Shown here piece after piece: positions 26,546-34,435 of a DNA stretch of 64,000 bases. The stretch lies in the NCBI GenBank assembly GCA_902518165.1, contig CABYFB010000002.1:62001-126000 (forward strand), given 5' to 3'. Each line of letters begins with the position of its first letter. The stretch's first letter is position 1. Under the pieces are notes generated by a model. That model searched no databases, was not told the DNA's origin, and was given only the letters and a program-made list of their open reading frames with translations. Origin of the DNA: an uncultured Pelagibacteraceae bacterium. GTDB taxonomy: Bacteria; Pseudomonadota; Alphaproteobacteria; Pelagibacterales; Pelagibacteraceae. The position numbers and the translations under genes were made by a program.

Positions 26546-27664
26546 ATGAAAATAGGGGTTCCAAAAGAAATAAAGCCTCAAGAAAATAGAATTGGACTCA
26601 CTCCCGAAAGTGTAAAGGCATTAACCTCTAATGGCCACGAAGTTTTAATTGAAAACAATGGAGGGTTTGAAGCAGGATTTGAAAACGATCATTACGTATC
26701 AAGTGGAGCAAAAATAGTTAATACAGCTGAAGATATATTTAATGACTCTGACATCATTGTTAAAGTTAAAGAGCCACAATCTAGCGAAGTAAAAATGATA
26801 AGAGAAAATCAAGTTGTCTTTACGTATCTTCATCTTGCTGCAGCTAAGAAACTGACACAAGGTTTAATAGACAGCAAATCAATATGCATCGCTTATGAAA
26901 CAGTCACAGATAATAACGGAAGACTTCCTTTGTTAGCACCAATGAGTGCAGTAGCCGGAAGAATGTCAGTTCAAGCAGGTGCACATTGTTTAGAAAAAAA
27001 TCAAAAAGGTCGTGGTCTTTTGTTAGGAGGAGCTCCTGGTGTAGAGCCTGGAAATGTAGTTATACTTGGAGGTGGAGTAGTAGGAGAAAATGCTGCTATA
27101 ATTGCAACAGGCATGAAAGCCAAGGTTAATATTGTAGATAAATCTGAAAAAAGATTAAACGAACTTTCCCAAATATTTGGAGACAAAATAATTCCCAACT
27201 TAAGTGATAAAACTGATTTAGAAAAATTAATTTCTGAATGTGATTTGTTAGTAGGTGGAGTTTTGATACCAGGAGCTGAGGCACCAAAATTAGTTACAAA
27301 GAATATGTTAAAAAAAATGAAAAGGGGATCAGTAATTGTAGATGTTGCAATTGATCAAGGAGGATGTGTTGAAACCAGTAAACCGACTACATTTGCAGAA
27401 CCAACTTTTATAATAGATGATATAATTCATTATTGCGTTGCAAATATGCCCGGTGGTGTTCCTAGAACATCAACAATTGCACTGAATAAAGCAACACTTC
27501 CTTTTTTATCTAAATTAGCAAAAGATGGGTACTTAAAAGCTTTAAATGATGATCAAAATTTTCAAGCAGGATTAAATGTATTTAAAGGAGGTGTTACTCA
27601 CAAAGCCGTAGCAGATGTATTTGGTCATGAATATTTACCAGCCCAAAAAGCATTGCTTAATTAA
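26546..27664 (+). CDS. ald: Alanine dehydrogenase
   Basis: A 372-residue enzyme of the alanine dehydrogenase/transhydrogenase family. The N-terminus MKIGVPKEIKPQENRIGLTP is diagnostic. It also has the YLHLAAA segment with the active-site His, the NAD site VVILGGGVVGENAA, and NMPGGVPRTST near the C-terminus. It oxidises L-alanine with NAD to pyruvate and ammonium. Nine bases after the aminotransferase gene, it would regenerate pyruvate as amino acceptor and release taurine nitrogen as ammonium. Confidence 0.95.
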   Translation: MKIGVPKEIKPQENRIGLTPESVKALTSNGHEVLIENNGGFEAGFENDHYVSSGAKIVNTAEDIFNDSDIIVKVKEPQSSEVKMIRENQVVFTYLHLAAAKKLTQGLIDSKSICIAYETVTDNNGRLPLLAPMSAVAGRMSVQAGAHCLEKNQKGRGLLLGGAPGVEPGNVVILGGGVVGENAAIIATGMKAKVNIVDKSEKRLNELSQIFGDKIIPNLSDKTDLEKLISECDLLVGGVLIPGAEAPKLVTKNMLKKMKRGSVIVDVAIDQGGCVETSKPTTFAEPTFIIDDIIHYCVANMPGGVPRTSTIALNKATLPFLSKLAKDGYLKALNDDQNFQAGLNVFKGGVTHKAVADVFGHEYLPAQKALLN

Positions 27665-27789
27665 AATACCTAATTTTTCTTGCTTTTTCATAAATTGACA
27701 AAAAAAAAATTAATTCTATATAGCAGTAATAATTAAAAAATTATTCCTGAATTTAACATTCATTTATTTCTCTCTTTTTTGTTGAATTC

Positions 27790-27809
27790 ACCTCCTCGAA
27801 AGGGGAGGT
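27790..27809. terminator. GNRA-type stem-loop between convergent genes
   Basis: ACCTCCTC (27790-27797), a GAAA loop (27798-27801) and GGGGAGGT (27802-27809) form an 8-bp stem with one G-U pair and a GNRA tetraloop on the plus strand. It sits between the convergent ald and thioredoxin-like genes, 10 bp from the latter's stop. No T-run follows on either strand, so it could be an mRNA 3'-end stabiliser rather than a strong intrinsic terminator. Confidence 0.5.
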
Positions 27810-27818
27810 AAAAAGGAA

Positions 27819-28193
27819 TTATATCCCTTTGTTTATTAAATTATATATTTGGTCTTTGTCAGTTAAACCAATTTCTCTTGCTACTTCACTTTCACCTTTA
27901 AAAACTACTATTGTAGTCCAATAATTAACACCTAAAGTTTTAGCAATATCTTCATGTTCTGTTTGCTCATAGAATAAAAATTCTACATCCTTAAAGTCTT
28001 TCATTGCTTGATCGAAAACTTTTGTTTGTGCTGCGCAAGTTGAACAATATTCATTCCAAGAATTAATAACAATTGTTTTACCAGATTTTTGAATTTTAAA
28101 TAATTTTTTCAGATCAAAGTTTGTGGTTTTTTCAAAACCAAATGAGATATTTGGTATCAAGAATAAAATAAAAAAGACAAAATATTTTTTCAT
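27819..28193 (-). CDS. Periplasmic thioredoxin-fold protein
   Basis: A 124-residue protein with an N-terminal signal segment (MKKYFVFFILFLIPNISFG) and a thioredoxin fold. The redox motif reads WNEYCSTCAAQ, a CxxC about 60 residues from the start, followed by a core ending NYWTTIVVF (Trp in place of the usual cis-Pro context). It is likely a periplasmic thiol reductase or disulfide carrier. It lies 13 bp downstream of the cytochrome b561 gene on the same strand, so the two may work together in cytochrome or thiol redox maturation. Confidence 0.75.
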   Translation of the reverse strand: MKKYFVFFILFLIPNISFGFEKTTNFDLKKLFKIQKSGKTIVINSWNEYCSTCAAQTKVFDQAMKDFKDVEFLFYEQTEHEDIAKTLGVNYWTTIVVFKGESEVAREIGLTDKDQIYNLINKGI

Positions 28194-28206
28194 GAGCTCT
28201 ATTTAA

Positions 28207-28734
28207 TTATCTGGTCATTCTTTTCAAGATGTTTTCTTTCAAAAATATTTGATGAAACAAAACTGCAAAAATATGTAATGAGATTAAAACTATTAATGTG
28301 TAATTTGAAATAACGTGAACATTGTAAAATTGATCTGCTAAATCAAAGTTATCTTCAATCCTTAATTTAAAAATAAAAAAATTTAGTTTTTCACCATTAA
28401 ATAGCTTTTTTAAAATTCCTGATGTTGTTATTGTTAAAAGTGCGACATAAAGAGCGAAATGATTCAATTTCGCAATCAAGTTTTGTCCAAAGAATGCCTC
28501 AGGCATTAGTTTTGGGGACTTGCTAAAAAATTTATAAATTAACCTAAATAAGGTTATGTAAAATATAGATATTCCAACAATTACGTGCACATTTTCTATA
28601 GTTATTCTTAAATCCGAAAAATCCAATCTGACTAAAATAAACCCCATTGGTATCTGAGCAATTAGAAGGAGCAAAGTGAACCAATGGAAAAATTTAGCTA
28701 ACCAACTATATTGTAATGCTATACTATTCGACAT
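28207..28734 (-). CDS. Cytochrome b561-family membrane protein
   Basis: A 175-residue membrane protein with four hydrophobic helices and histidines placed as in prokaryotic cytochrome b561 (AKFFHWFTLLLL near residue 18, ENVHVIVGISIFY, LNHFALYVALL, SLHIFAVLFHQ). It should hold two b hemes and pass electrons between quinone and a periplasmic partner. Its ATG shares the sequence CATG with the start of the divergent cytochrome c gene. The periplasmic thioredoxin-like gene follows. Confidence 0.85.
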   Translation of the reverse strand: MSNSIALQYSWLAKFFHWFTLLLLIAQIPMGFILVRLDFSDLRITIENVHVIVGISIFYITLFRLIYKFFSKSPKLMPEAFFGQNLIAKLNHFALYVALLTITTSGILKKLFNGEKLNFFIFKLRIEDNFDLADQFYNVHVISNYTLIVLISLHIFAVLFHQIFLKENILKRMTR

Positions 28735-29197
28735 GAGCTATTTTATAAAAATAAATAATATTTTCAAAATAATGTTTATTGTAGCACTTTCTTTTTCATT
28801 TAACTCTAATGTTTTATCAGAAGAAAGCGCAAAAGACATAATAAAGAAAAGAAAATCTTTATTTAGTCAAAATTATAAACTAGCAAAAAGAATTAGTATT
28901 TTGCTTAACGAAGTTGAAATTGAGGACTCAAAAAAACTAATGATTAGAATGAGTGATAATTATTTAGAATTACTAAATTTATTTCCAGAAAATACAAAAG
29001 AGGGACATGGAACAGAGGCTTTACCAATTATTTGGGAAGAAAAAGATGAATTTAATGCTCTAATGAAAAAATCATCTGATCAAATGATAAAGCTAGCTTC
29101 AATTATCGAAGACCAAGATGATTTTAGAGCAGCTTTGAAACAATATATGTGGTCGAGCTGTAAAGCTTGTCATAGCAGATATAGGGCTCCACACTAA
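28733..29197 (+). CDS. Cytochrome c' / c556-like protein
   Basis: A 154-residue exported c-type cytochrome with its heme motif CKACH near the C-terminus (SSCKACHSRYRAPH), as in the four-helix cytochrome c'/c556 family. The N-terminus MSYFIKINNIFKIMFIVALSFSF is a signal peptide. The ATG at 28733 is used; longer readings would run into the opposite cytochrome b561 gene. The stop overlaps the next cytochrome start by one base (TAATG). Probably a periplasmic electron carrier or sensor of small ligands. Confidence 0.78.
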   Translation: MSYFIKINNIFKIMFIVALSFSFNSNVLSEESAKDIIKKRKSLFSQNYKLAKRISILLNEVEIEDSKKLMIRMSDNYLELLNLFPENTKEGHGTEALPIIWEEKDEFNALMKKSSDQMIKLASIIEDQDDFRAALKQYMWSSCKACHSRYRAPH

Positions 29198-29625
29198 TGA
29201 AAAAGTATTTTTTTTTTCTTATTGTTTTATTTTATGCAGATACTGCTTTCTCTCATTCGCACTACCCCATAACAAGAGATTCATTAGAAGCAATTAAAAA
29301 TGGCAAGATATTATACAATCAATATTGTGTTTCTTGTCACCAAGCAAATTTAGCTGGAGCTACAAATTGGCAAGGTTTAGATGAAGATGGGCATAGAAAA
29401 GCACCCCCTTTAAATGGAACTGGTCATACTTGGCATCATACAGATGAGTTACTACATAGAATGATAAAGTATGGATTTGCTAAATTGATAAAAAATTATG
29501 AAGGCAAGATGATGGGTTTTGGTGACAAAATAAGTGATGAAGGTATTGATAACATTCTTTCGTACATTAAATCTTATTGGAAAGATGATATTTATGAATA
29601 TCATTTAGAAATGAGCAAACAATGA
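29197..29625 (+). CDS. Class I c-type cytochrome
   Basis: A 142-residue secreted cytochrome with signal peptide (MKKYFFFLIVLFYADTAFS), heme motif Cys44-Cys47-His48 (CVSCH) and probable methionine ligand Met105 or Met106 in GKMMGFGD. The His-rich stretch HTWHHTDELLHRM is notable and might bind metal. It is translationally coupled to the c556-like gene before it and the DUF4396-like gene after it (ATGA overlap), giving a three-gene periplasmic redox unit. Confidence 0.85.
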   Translation: MKKYFFFLIVLFYADTAFSHSHYPITRDSLEAIKNGKILYNQYCVSCHQANLAGATNWQGLDEDGHRKAPPLNGTGHTWHHTDELLHRMIKYGFAKLIKNYEGKMMGFGDKISDEGIDNILSYIKSYWKDDIYEYHLEMSKQ

Positions 29626-30065
29626 GTTCAGAATCAATTAATTTTAATTGGTCATGCAAGCATACTTGGAAGAGAAGCGCAAAAAATACTGCTTGGTGTT
29701 TACTAGGCTGTGCAATTGGTGACTTTGGAACTATATTGTATTTTCAGATAACAGGAATTCCCTGGCCTGTTTTAGCCATCATGACTTTAGCAATTATAAA
29801 TGGTTTGATTACAAGTATTATTTTAGAAACTATAATTTTACTAAGACAAAAACTTGATTTTTCCAAAGCATTAAAGACTGCGCTTGGTATGAGCTTTATA
29901 TCAATGGTCAGTATGGAAATAGCCATGAACCTCACAGATGTAATTTTAACAGGTGGAGCTATTTTAAATTGGTGGGTAGTACCAATAATGCTTTTAGTTG
30001 GATTTTTAACTCCATGGCCATACAATTATTGGAGATTAAAAAAATATAATATTGCTTGTCACTAA
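29622..30065 (+). CDS. DUF4396-like integral membrane protein
   Basis: A 147-residue protein with four hydrophobic helices. The N-terminal part has WSCKHTWKRSAKNTAWCLLGCAIGDFGT, where the Cys/His and the GCxxGD pattern resemble the uncharacterised DUF4396 family. The start overlaps the cytochrome stop (ATGA). Conserved Cys/His and Met (SMVSMEIAMN) near membrane faces could bind copper or another metal, which would fit the cytochrome context, but there is no direct evidence. Confidence 0.6.
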   Translation: MSSESINFNWSCKHTWKRSAKNTAWCLLGCAIGDFGTILYFQITGIPWPVLAIMTLAIINGLITSIILETIILLRQKLDFSKALKTALGMSFISMVSMEIAMNLTDVILTGGAILNWWVVPIMLLVGFLTPWPYNYWRLKKYNIACH

Positions 30066-30098
30066 AAACATCTCTATATCAAATTAAGACCTCAGATA

Positions 30099-31034
30099 AT
30101 GACTAAAGATTTAATAACAATTGATAGCCTTTCAAAGGTATACGACAATGGATTTAACGCTTTAAAAACTGTTAATTTAAATATAAAGCAAGGTGAAATT
30201 ATTGCTATGCTTGGACCAAATGGAGCTGGCAAAACTACACTGATAAGTATTGTATGTGGTATAGTTAAACCAACTTCTGGAGTAATTACAGTAGATGGTT
30301 TTGATATTATAAAAGATTATAGAGAAACAAGATCAAGAATAGGACTGGTCCCCCAAGAAATTTCACTAGAACAATTTGAAACAGTGTTTAACAATGTTTC
30401 ATATTCAAGAGGCTTATACGGAAAAAAGCCAAACCCGCAACATATAGAAAAAGTTCTAAAAGATTTTAGTTTATGGGATAAAAAAGATTTAAGGTTAAAT
30501 CAGCTTTCAGGAGGAATGAAAAGACGTGTAATGATAGCAAAAGCATTATCTCATGAACCTTCGATATTATTTCTTGATGAACCAACGGCAGGCGTAGATG
30601 TAGAATTGAGAAAAGATATGTGGAAAGTTGTAGAGGGATTAAGGAAAACTGGAGTAACCATAATTTTAACAACACACTATATTGAAGAAGCAGAGGCAAT
30701 CGCAGACCGAGTTGCTGTAATTAATCAAGGAGAAATCATTGTTGTTGATAATAAAATAGATTTATTAAAAAAGATGGGTCATAAAAAATTAACTATTGAG
30801 TTGCAGGATAAAGTCGAAAAAATTCCATCAGAACTTGATGAATATAATCTATCAATCTCTAATGATAATTATTCATTAATTTACAACTATAACTTACATG
30901 CTGAAAGAACAGGTATTACAAAGATGCTTCAAGATTTAAAAAATGCAGGTTTGAGGATGAGAGACTTAAAAACAGAGCAAAATAATCTTGAAAAGATTTT
31001 TGTAACATTGGTAAAGGAAAATAATGAGGATTAA
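30099..31034 (+). CDS. ABC-2 type exporter ATP-binding protein (YadG-like)
   Basis: A 311-residue ATPase with Walker A GPNGAGKTT, Q-loop LVPQEISLE, signature LSGGMKRRVMIAKA, Walker B ILFLDEPTAGVD and switch His in TTHYIEEAEA. The C-terminal part ends in NNLEKIFVTLVKEN, typical of the ABC-2 export group (YadG, DrrA-like). Its end overlaps the partner permease start by 11 bp. Substrate unknown; drug, lipid or polysaccharide export are all possible. Confidence 0.88.
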   Translation: MTKDLITIDSLSKVYDNGFNALKTVNLNIKQGEIIAMLGPNGAGKTTLISIVCGIVKPTSGVITVDGFDIIKDYRETRSRIGLVPQEISLEQFETVFNNVSYSRGLYGKKPNPQHIEKVLKDFSLWDKKDLRLNQLSGGMKRRVMIAKALSHEPSILFLDEPTAGVDVELRKDMWKVVEGLRKTGVTIILTTHYIEEAEAIADRVAVINQGEIIVVDNKIDLLKKMGHKKLTIELQDKVEKIPSELDEYNLSISNDNYSLIYNYNLHAERTGITKMLQDLKNAGLRMRDLKTEQNNLEKIFVTLVKENNED

Positions 31035-31791
31035 TTTTTACGCATTAAGAGCAATTTATTTTCATGAAATGGATAGATTTAGAAGAACATTAATACAATC
31101 TCTTCTTTCTCCAGTTTTATCTACTTCATTATACTTTATAGTATTCGGCTCGGTAATCGGGGATTATGTACAAAAAATTGATGGCATTAGTTATGGCTCT
31201 TATATAGTTCCAGGATTATTGATGTTAACATTATTAACGCAATCTATCAGTAACACTTCTTTTGGAATTTTTTTTCCTAAATTTAATGGAACAATTTATG
31301 AAATTTTAGCAGCTCCAATTTCTACTGTAGAAATTGTAATTGCTTATGTTGGTGCAGGTGCAACTAAAACCTTAATTGTTGCTGCAGTAATTTTCTGCAC
31401 TTCACTTTTCTTTGCAGAAGTAAATGTTAAGTTTCCTTTACTAATGATTTTCTTATTAATTCTAGTTGCTTTTACTTTTGCTTTGTTCGGGTTTTTAATT
31501 GGACTTCTTAGTAAAAATTTCGAGCAAATGTCTATAATACCAACAATTGTCATAACACCAATGGTATTCTTAGGTGGAAGTTTGTATTCGCTAGATATGC
31601 TCCCAAGTTTCTGGCAAACAGTCACTTATTTTAATCCTGTTGTATATTTAATTAATGGGCTGAGGTTTGCATTTTATGGAGTTTCTGATTTTGATATTTG
31701 GATAAGTATTTCAACAATGTTTATATTTTTAATTGCATGTGTAACTCTTGTCTCAATTATACTTAAAAAAGGTTATAATATAAAAAATTAA
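31024..31791 (+). CDS. ABC-2 type exporter permease (YadH-like)
   Basis: A 255-residue membrane protein with six hydrophobic helices of the ABC-2 family. The N-terminus (ALRAIYFHEMDRFRRTLIQSLLSPVLSTSLYF) and the segment FLGGSLYSLDMLPSFWQTVTYFNPVVYLINGLR are typical of YadH-like permeases. It works with the overlapping ATPase gene. The tiny membrane gene at 31793 begins one base after its stop. Confidence 0.88.
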   Translation: MRINFYALRAIYFHEMDRFRRTLIQSLLSPVLSTSLYFIVFGSVIGDYVQKIDGISYGSYIVPGLLMLTLLTQSISNTSFGIFFPKFNGTIYEILAAPISTVEIVIAYVGAGATKTLIVAAVIFCTSLFFAEVNVKFPLLMIFLLILVAFTFALFGFLIGLLSKNFEQMSIIPTIVITPMVFLGGSLYSLDMLPSFWQTVTYFNPVVYLINGLRFAFYGVSDFDIWISISTMFIFLIACVTLVSIILKKGYNIKN

Positions 31792-31792
31792 T

Positions 31793-31960
31793 TTGACTGT
31801 TGACCAGATAATTCCTGCAATATTTTTAATATTAGTCTTACTATTAGTTCTACCTAATTTTCTCAGATCAAACTCAAATATTAAACAATTGATATCTAAT
31901 TTTTCAATTTGGATAATAATTATACTTGTTATATTTGGATTGATGTATTTTTTGATGTAA
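31793..31960 (+). CDS. 55-residue membrane microprotein
   Basis: An open frame of 55 residues with two hydrophobic helices, reading TVDQIIPAIFLILVLLLVLP near the start and WIIIILVIFGLMYFLM at the end, separated by a short polar loop. The likely start is a TTG at 31793, one base after the ABC-2 permease stop. A second tiny membrane gene follows 8 bp later, and a TSUP carrier after that. Uniform hydrophobic patterning and tight packing support a real gene; the function is unknown. Confidence 0.5.
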   Translation: MTVDQIIPAIFLILVLLLVLPNFLRSNSNIKQLISNFSIWIIIILVIFGLMYFLM

Positions 31961-31968
31961 ATAGATTT

Positions 31969-32133
31969 ATGATTAAATTTATTCTTCCAGCAGTACTATT
32001 AATTTTAATTATTATTTTCTGGGAAAAAATTAATGAATTTTTATTAAGCAAATTTAAAATCAAACTCAATTACATAGCTGTCATCATATTAGTTTTAATA
32101 TTAGTGGTTTTATCTTTATTACTATATTTCTAA
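31969..32133 (+). CDS. 54-residue membrane microprotein
   Basis: A 54-residue protein, MIKFILPAVLLILIIIFWEK... then a basic loop (LLSKFKIKLNY) and a second helix IAVIILVLILVVLSLLLYF. Two membrane helices with a positively charged connecting loop predict both termini outside. The ATG at 31969 is preferred over the longer frame from 31909, which would overlap the preceding microprotein. It lies 6 bp ahead of the TSUP carrier gene. No family recognised. Confidence 0.55.
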   Translation: MIKFILPAVLLILIIIFWEKINEFLLSKFKIKLNYIAVIILVLILVVLSLLLYF

Positions 32134-32139
32134 TTTATA

Positions 32140-32883
32140 ATGGAGATAAATTTATTATTCTTTGTTAGCGTTGTTCCAGCTATCGTATTATATGGAATTG
32201 CTAAGTCAGGTTTAGGTGGATCAATATCATTAATTTCAGTTCCATTAATGACAGTAGTAATGCCATTAAATCAAGCACTTGCAATTATTTTACCAATATT
32301 AATTTTTTCAGACATTATTGCAGTTTATAGATTTAGAAGAGAGTTTGATTTTGGAACACTTAAATTAATAGTTCCATTTGCAGCTATTGGAATAATAATT
32401 GGCTCATTTACATTTACTTATTTTTCTGAGGATTTGCTTAAGTTAATAGTTGGAATAATGGGTTTTTTATTTTCTGGTCATTATTTTTTATTTAAAAAAG
32501 AAAAAACTATACCGGCAAAAAAAAACTTTTTTAAAGGTGCTATTTGTTCATCCATTGCTGGTTTTTCAAGTTTTTGTGTTCATGCGGGAGGAACTCCAAC
32601 AAGTCTTTATTTGCTTCCACTAAGAATGAAAAAAGAAATTTATGTTGGTACAAGAATTATTTTTTTTAGTTGTGTAAATCTAATTAAGCTTCCTCTGTAT
32701 GTTTATTTATCTATGATGAATTTTGATACTTTATATCAATCAGTTACTCTCTTTCCCTTAGCGCTTATTGGAATATTTATAGGTTATAAATTACTTAAAA
32801 TAATTGAGGAAAATTTATTTTATAATATCATTTACGCTTTAATTCTTGTTAGTAGTGCTAAGTTAATAATTGATTTCATTTAA
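32140..32883 (+). CDS. TSUP (TauE/SafE) family membrane transporter
   Basis: A 247-residue protein with about eight hydrophobic helices and the TSUP-family first motif GIAKSGLGGSISLISVPLM; the second repeat begins around GAICSSIAGFSSFCVHAGG. The family moves small sulfur-containing or organic anions such as sulfite, sulfoacetate or thiosulfate. It is distinct from the second TSUP gene at 51938, which lies in the sulfonate cluster. Here it follows two membrane microproteins and precedes the riboswitch-controlled thiV. Confidence 0.8.
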   Translation: MEINLLFFVSVVPAIVLYGIAKSGLGGSISLISVPLMTVVMPLNQALAIILPILIFSDIIAVYRFRREFDFGTLKLIVPFAAIGIIIGSFTFTYFSEDLLKLIVGIMGFLFSGHYFLFKKEKTIPAKKNFFKGAICSSIAGFSSFCVHAGGTPTSLYLLPLRMKKEIYVGTRIIFFSCVNLIKLPLYVYLSMMNFDTLYQSVTLFPLALIGIFIGYKLLKIIEENLFYNIIYALILVSSAKLIIDFI

Positions 32884-32894
32884 TCTTTGAAATA

Positions 32895-32962
32895 AGTTGT
32901 AAATGGGGTGCCAGAAGGCTGAGAAATACCCTTAGAACCTGTCCGGTAATTCAGAAAGGGAA
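32895..32962 (+). promoter_or_regulatory. TPP riboswitch (THI-box)
   Basis: Hallmark THI-box elements occur in order: GGGGTGCC (32905-32912), GGCTGAGA (32917-32924), TACCC (32928-32932), GAACCTG (32935-32941), CCGGTAAT (32943-32950) and the closing AAAGGGAAA just before the thiV ATG at 32964. These are the conserved parts of the pyrimidine- and diphosphate-sensing arms. The distal GGG lies in the ribosome site, so ligand binding most likely blocks translation initiation. The element is compact, as expected in SAR11. Confidence 0.92.
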
Positions 32963-32963
32963 A

Positions 32964-34394
32964 ATGAATAATTTAAATATAATCAATCAATCATCAGCAA
33001 TAATATTAATTATTTCAATTTCTTTAATATTTGTTTTTGTTGGAATTTATTTTTCAAAAAAATTTAAAGGACTTAATAATTATTTAGTTGCAAACCGTTC
33101 GATTGGAACTTTATCCTTAACAACAAGTCTTGTTGCTTCAGCACTTGGTGCTTGGATTTTATTTGGACCCGCATCAGCAGCAACATGGGGAGGAATTGGT
33201 GCAGTGATTGGTTATTCACTAGGAACTGCATTTCCACTCTTTATTTTAATTTATCTTGGTAAAAAATTTAGAACTAGTTATCCGCAAGGCAAAAGTATTA
33301 TTGAAATCATAAGATTAAGATTTGGACCAAATCTTTATAAACTTATTTTAGTTTTTTCCATTTTTTATATGACAATCTTTTTAATTGCTGAAGTTACTGC
33401 TGTAGCTTTTTTAATTAATTACATATCTGGTACTGAATTGTGGATTACTTCTTTAATAGTAATATCATGTTCGTTACTTTACACATTATATGGAGGGTTA
33501 AGGGCGTCTTTAATCACAGATAATATTCAATTTTTTGTATTTATAGCTCTTTTAATAATTAGTTTAATTTTTATTACCTCAATTGAAACAAACGAATTTA
33601 GCTTTGAAATTATTAAAAATAATAATCCCCATTTGTTAAGTTTTAGTTATCTCCCAAATTATACTGCTGGTTTAACTTTCTTTATAGCTGTTGCTGCAAC
33701 TAATCTTTTTCATCAAGGTAATTGGCAGAGAGTTTATGCTGCAAAAAATTATGAAGTTTTAAAAAAAAGTTTAATATTTTCATTTTTAATAATATTACCA
33801 ATAGTCTTTTTTATGGGATTTAGTGGTTTAGTGGCTGTCTCTCAAGATACTAATGTCATACCTGATCTTGCATTTTTCTCAATTTTATTAAAAGAAAATT
33901 TAATAATATTTTCAGTCATTGTAATAATTTTAGCTATTTCTTTAACAATAAGTAGTATTGATACTTTAATAAATGCTATTTCAAGTTTGGTAATAGTCGA
34001 TGTAGATAAAGTATTAAATTTAAAAAATAATCATTTAAATATCTCAAAACAATTTGTTATTTTTCTTTCGGTCATAGCTTTTTTTGTTGCATCAAAAGGA
34101 TTTAGTATTCTTTATTTATTCTTAATAGCAGATTTATTTTGTTGTGCGGCTGTTCTAAGTGTTTTTTATACTTTTTATTCAAAATCTTATGATGAAAAAA
34201 ATGCTTATGTTTCTATATTAATAGGGTTAATTGCAGGACTATTATTTTTTCCAAGTCCTGATTTTTCTAAATCAATACTATTTGGCATAATTTTGCCAAT
34301 GGATTTAGCACCATCGTATATTTCTCAATCTCTTTTATTTTGTTCATTTATTGCGGCAACTTTGTCACCAATAATTGCATGGAAATTGAAATAA
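32964..34394 (+). CDS. thiV: Sodium:solute symporter, putative thiamine-precursor (HMP) transporter
   Basis: A 476-residue protein of the sodium:solute symporter (SSS) family with about 13 hydrophobic helices, including the LeuT-fold segments SALGAWILFGPASAATWGGIGA and TLYGGLRASLITDNIQ. It is preceded immediately by a TPP riboswitch, which ties it to thiamine supply. In SAR11 such a gene, thiV, is proposed to import the pyrimidine precursor HMP, because the clade lacks its synthesis. The name rests on the riboswitch plus the family. Confidence 0.85.
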   Translation: MNNLNIINQSSAIILIISISLIFVFVGIYFSKKFKGLNNYLVANRSIGTLSLTTSLVASALGAWILFGPASAATWGGIGAVIGYSLGTAFPLFILIYLGKKFRTSYPQGKSIIEIIRLRFGPNLYKLILVFSIFYMTIFLIAEVTAVAFLINYISGTELWITSLIVISCSLLYTLYGGLRASLITDNIQFFVFIALLIISLIFITSIETNEFSFEIIKNNNPHLLSFSYLPNYTAGLTFFIAVAATNLFHQGNWQRVYAAKNYEVLKKSLIFSFLIILPIVFFMGFSGLVAVSQDTNVIPDLAFFSILLKENLIIFSVIVIILAISLTISSIDTLINAISSLVIVDVDKVLNLKNNHLNISKQFVIFLSVIAFFVASKGFSILYLFLIADLFCCAAVLSVFYTFYSKSYDEKNAYVSILIGLIAGLLFFPSPDFSKSILFGIILPMDLAPSYISQSLLFCSFIAATLSPIIAWKLK

Positions 34395-34435
34395 TTGATG
34401 TTTATTAAAAATCTAATTATTGTATAATTTAATAA

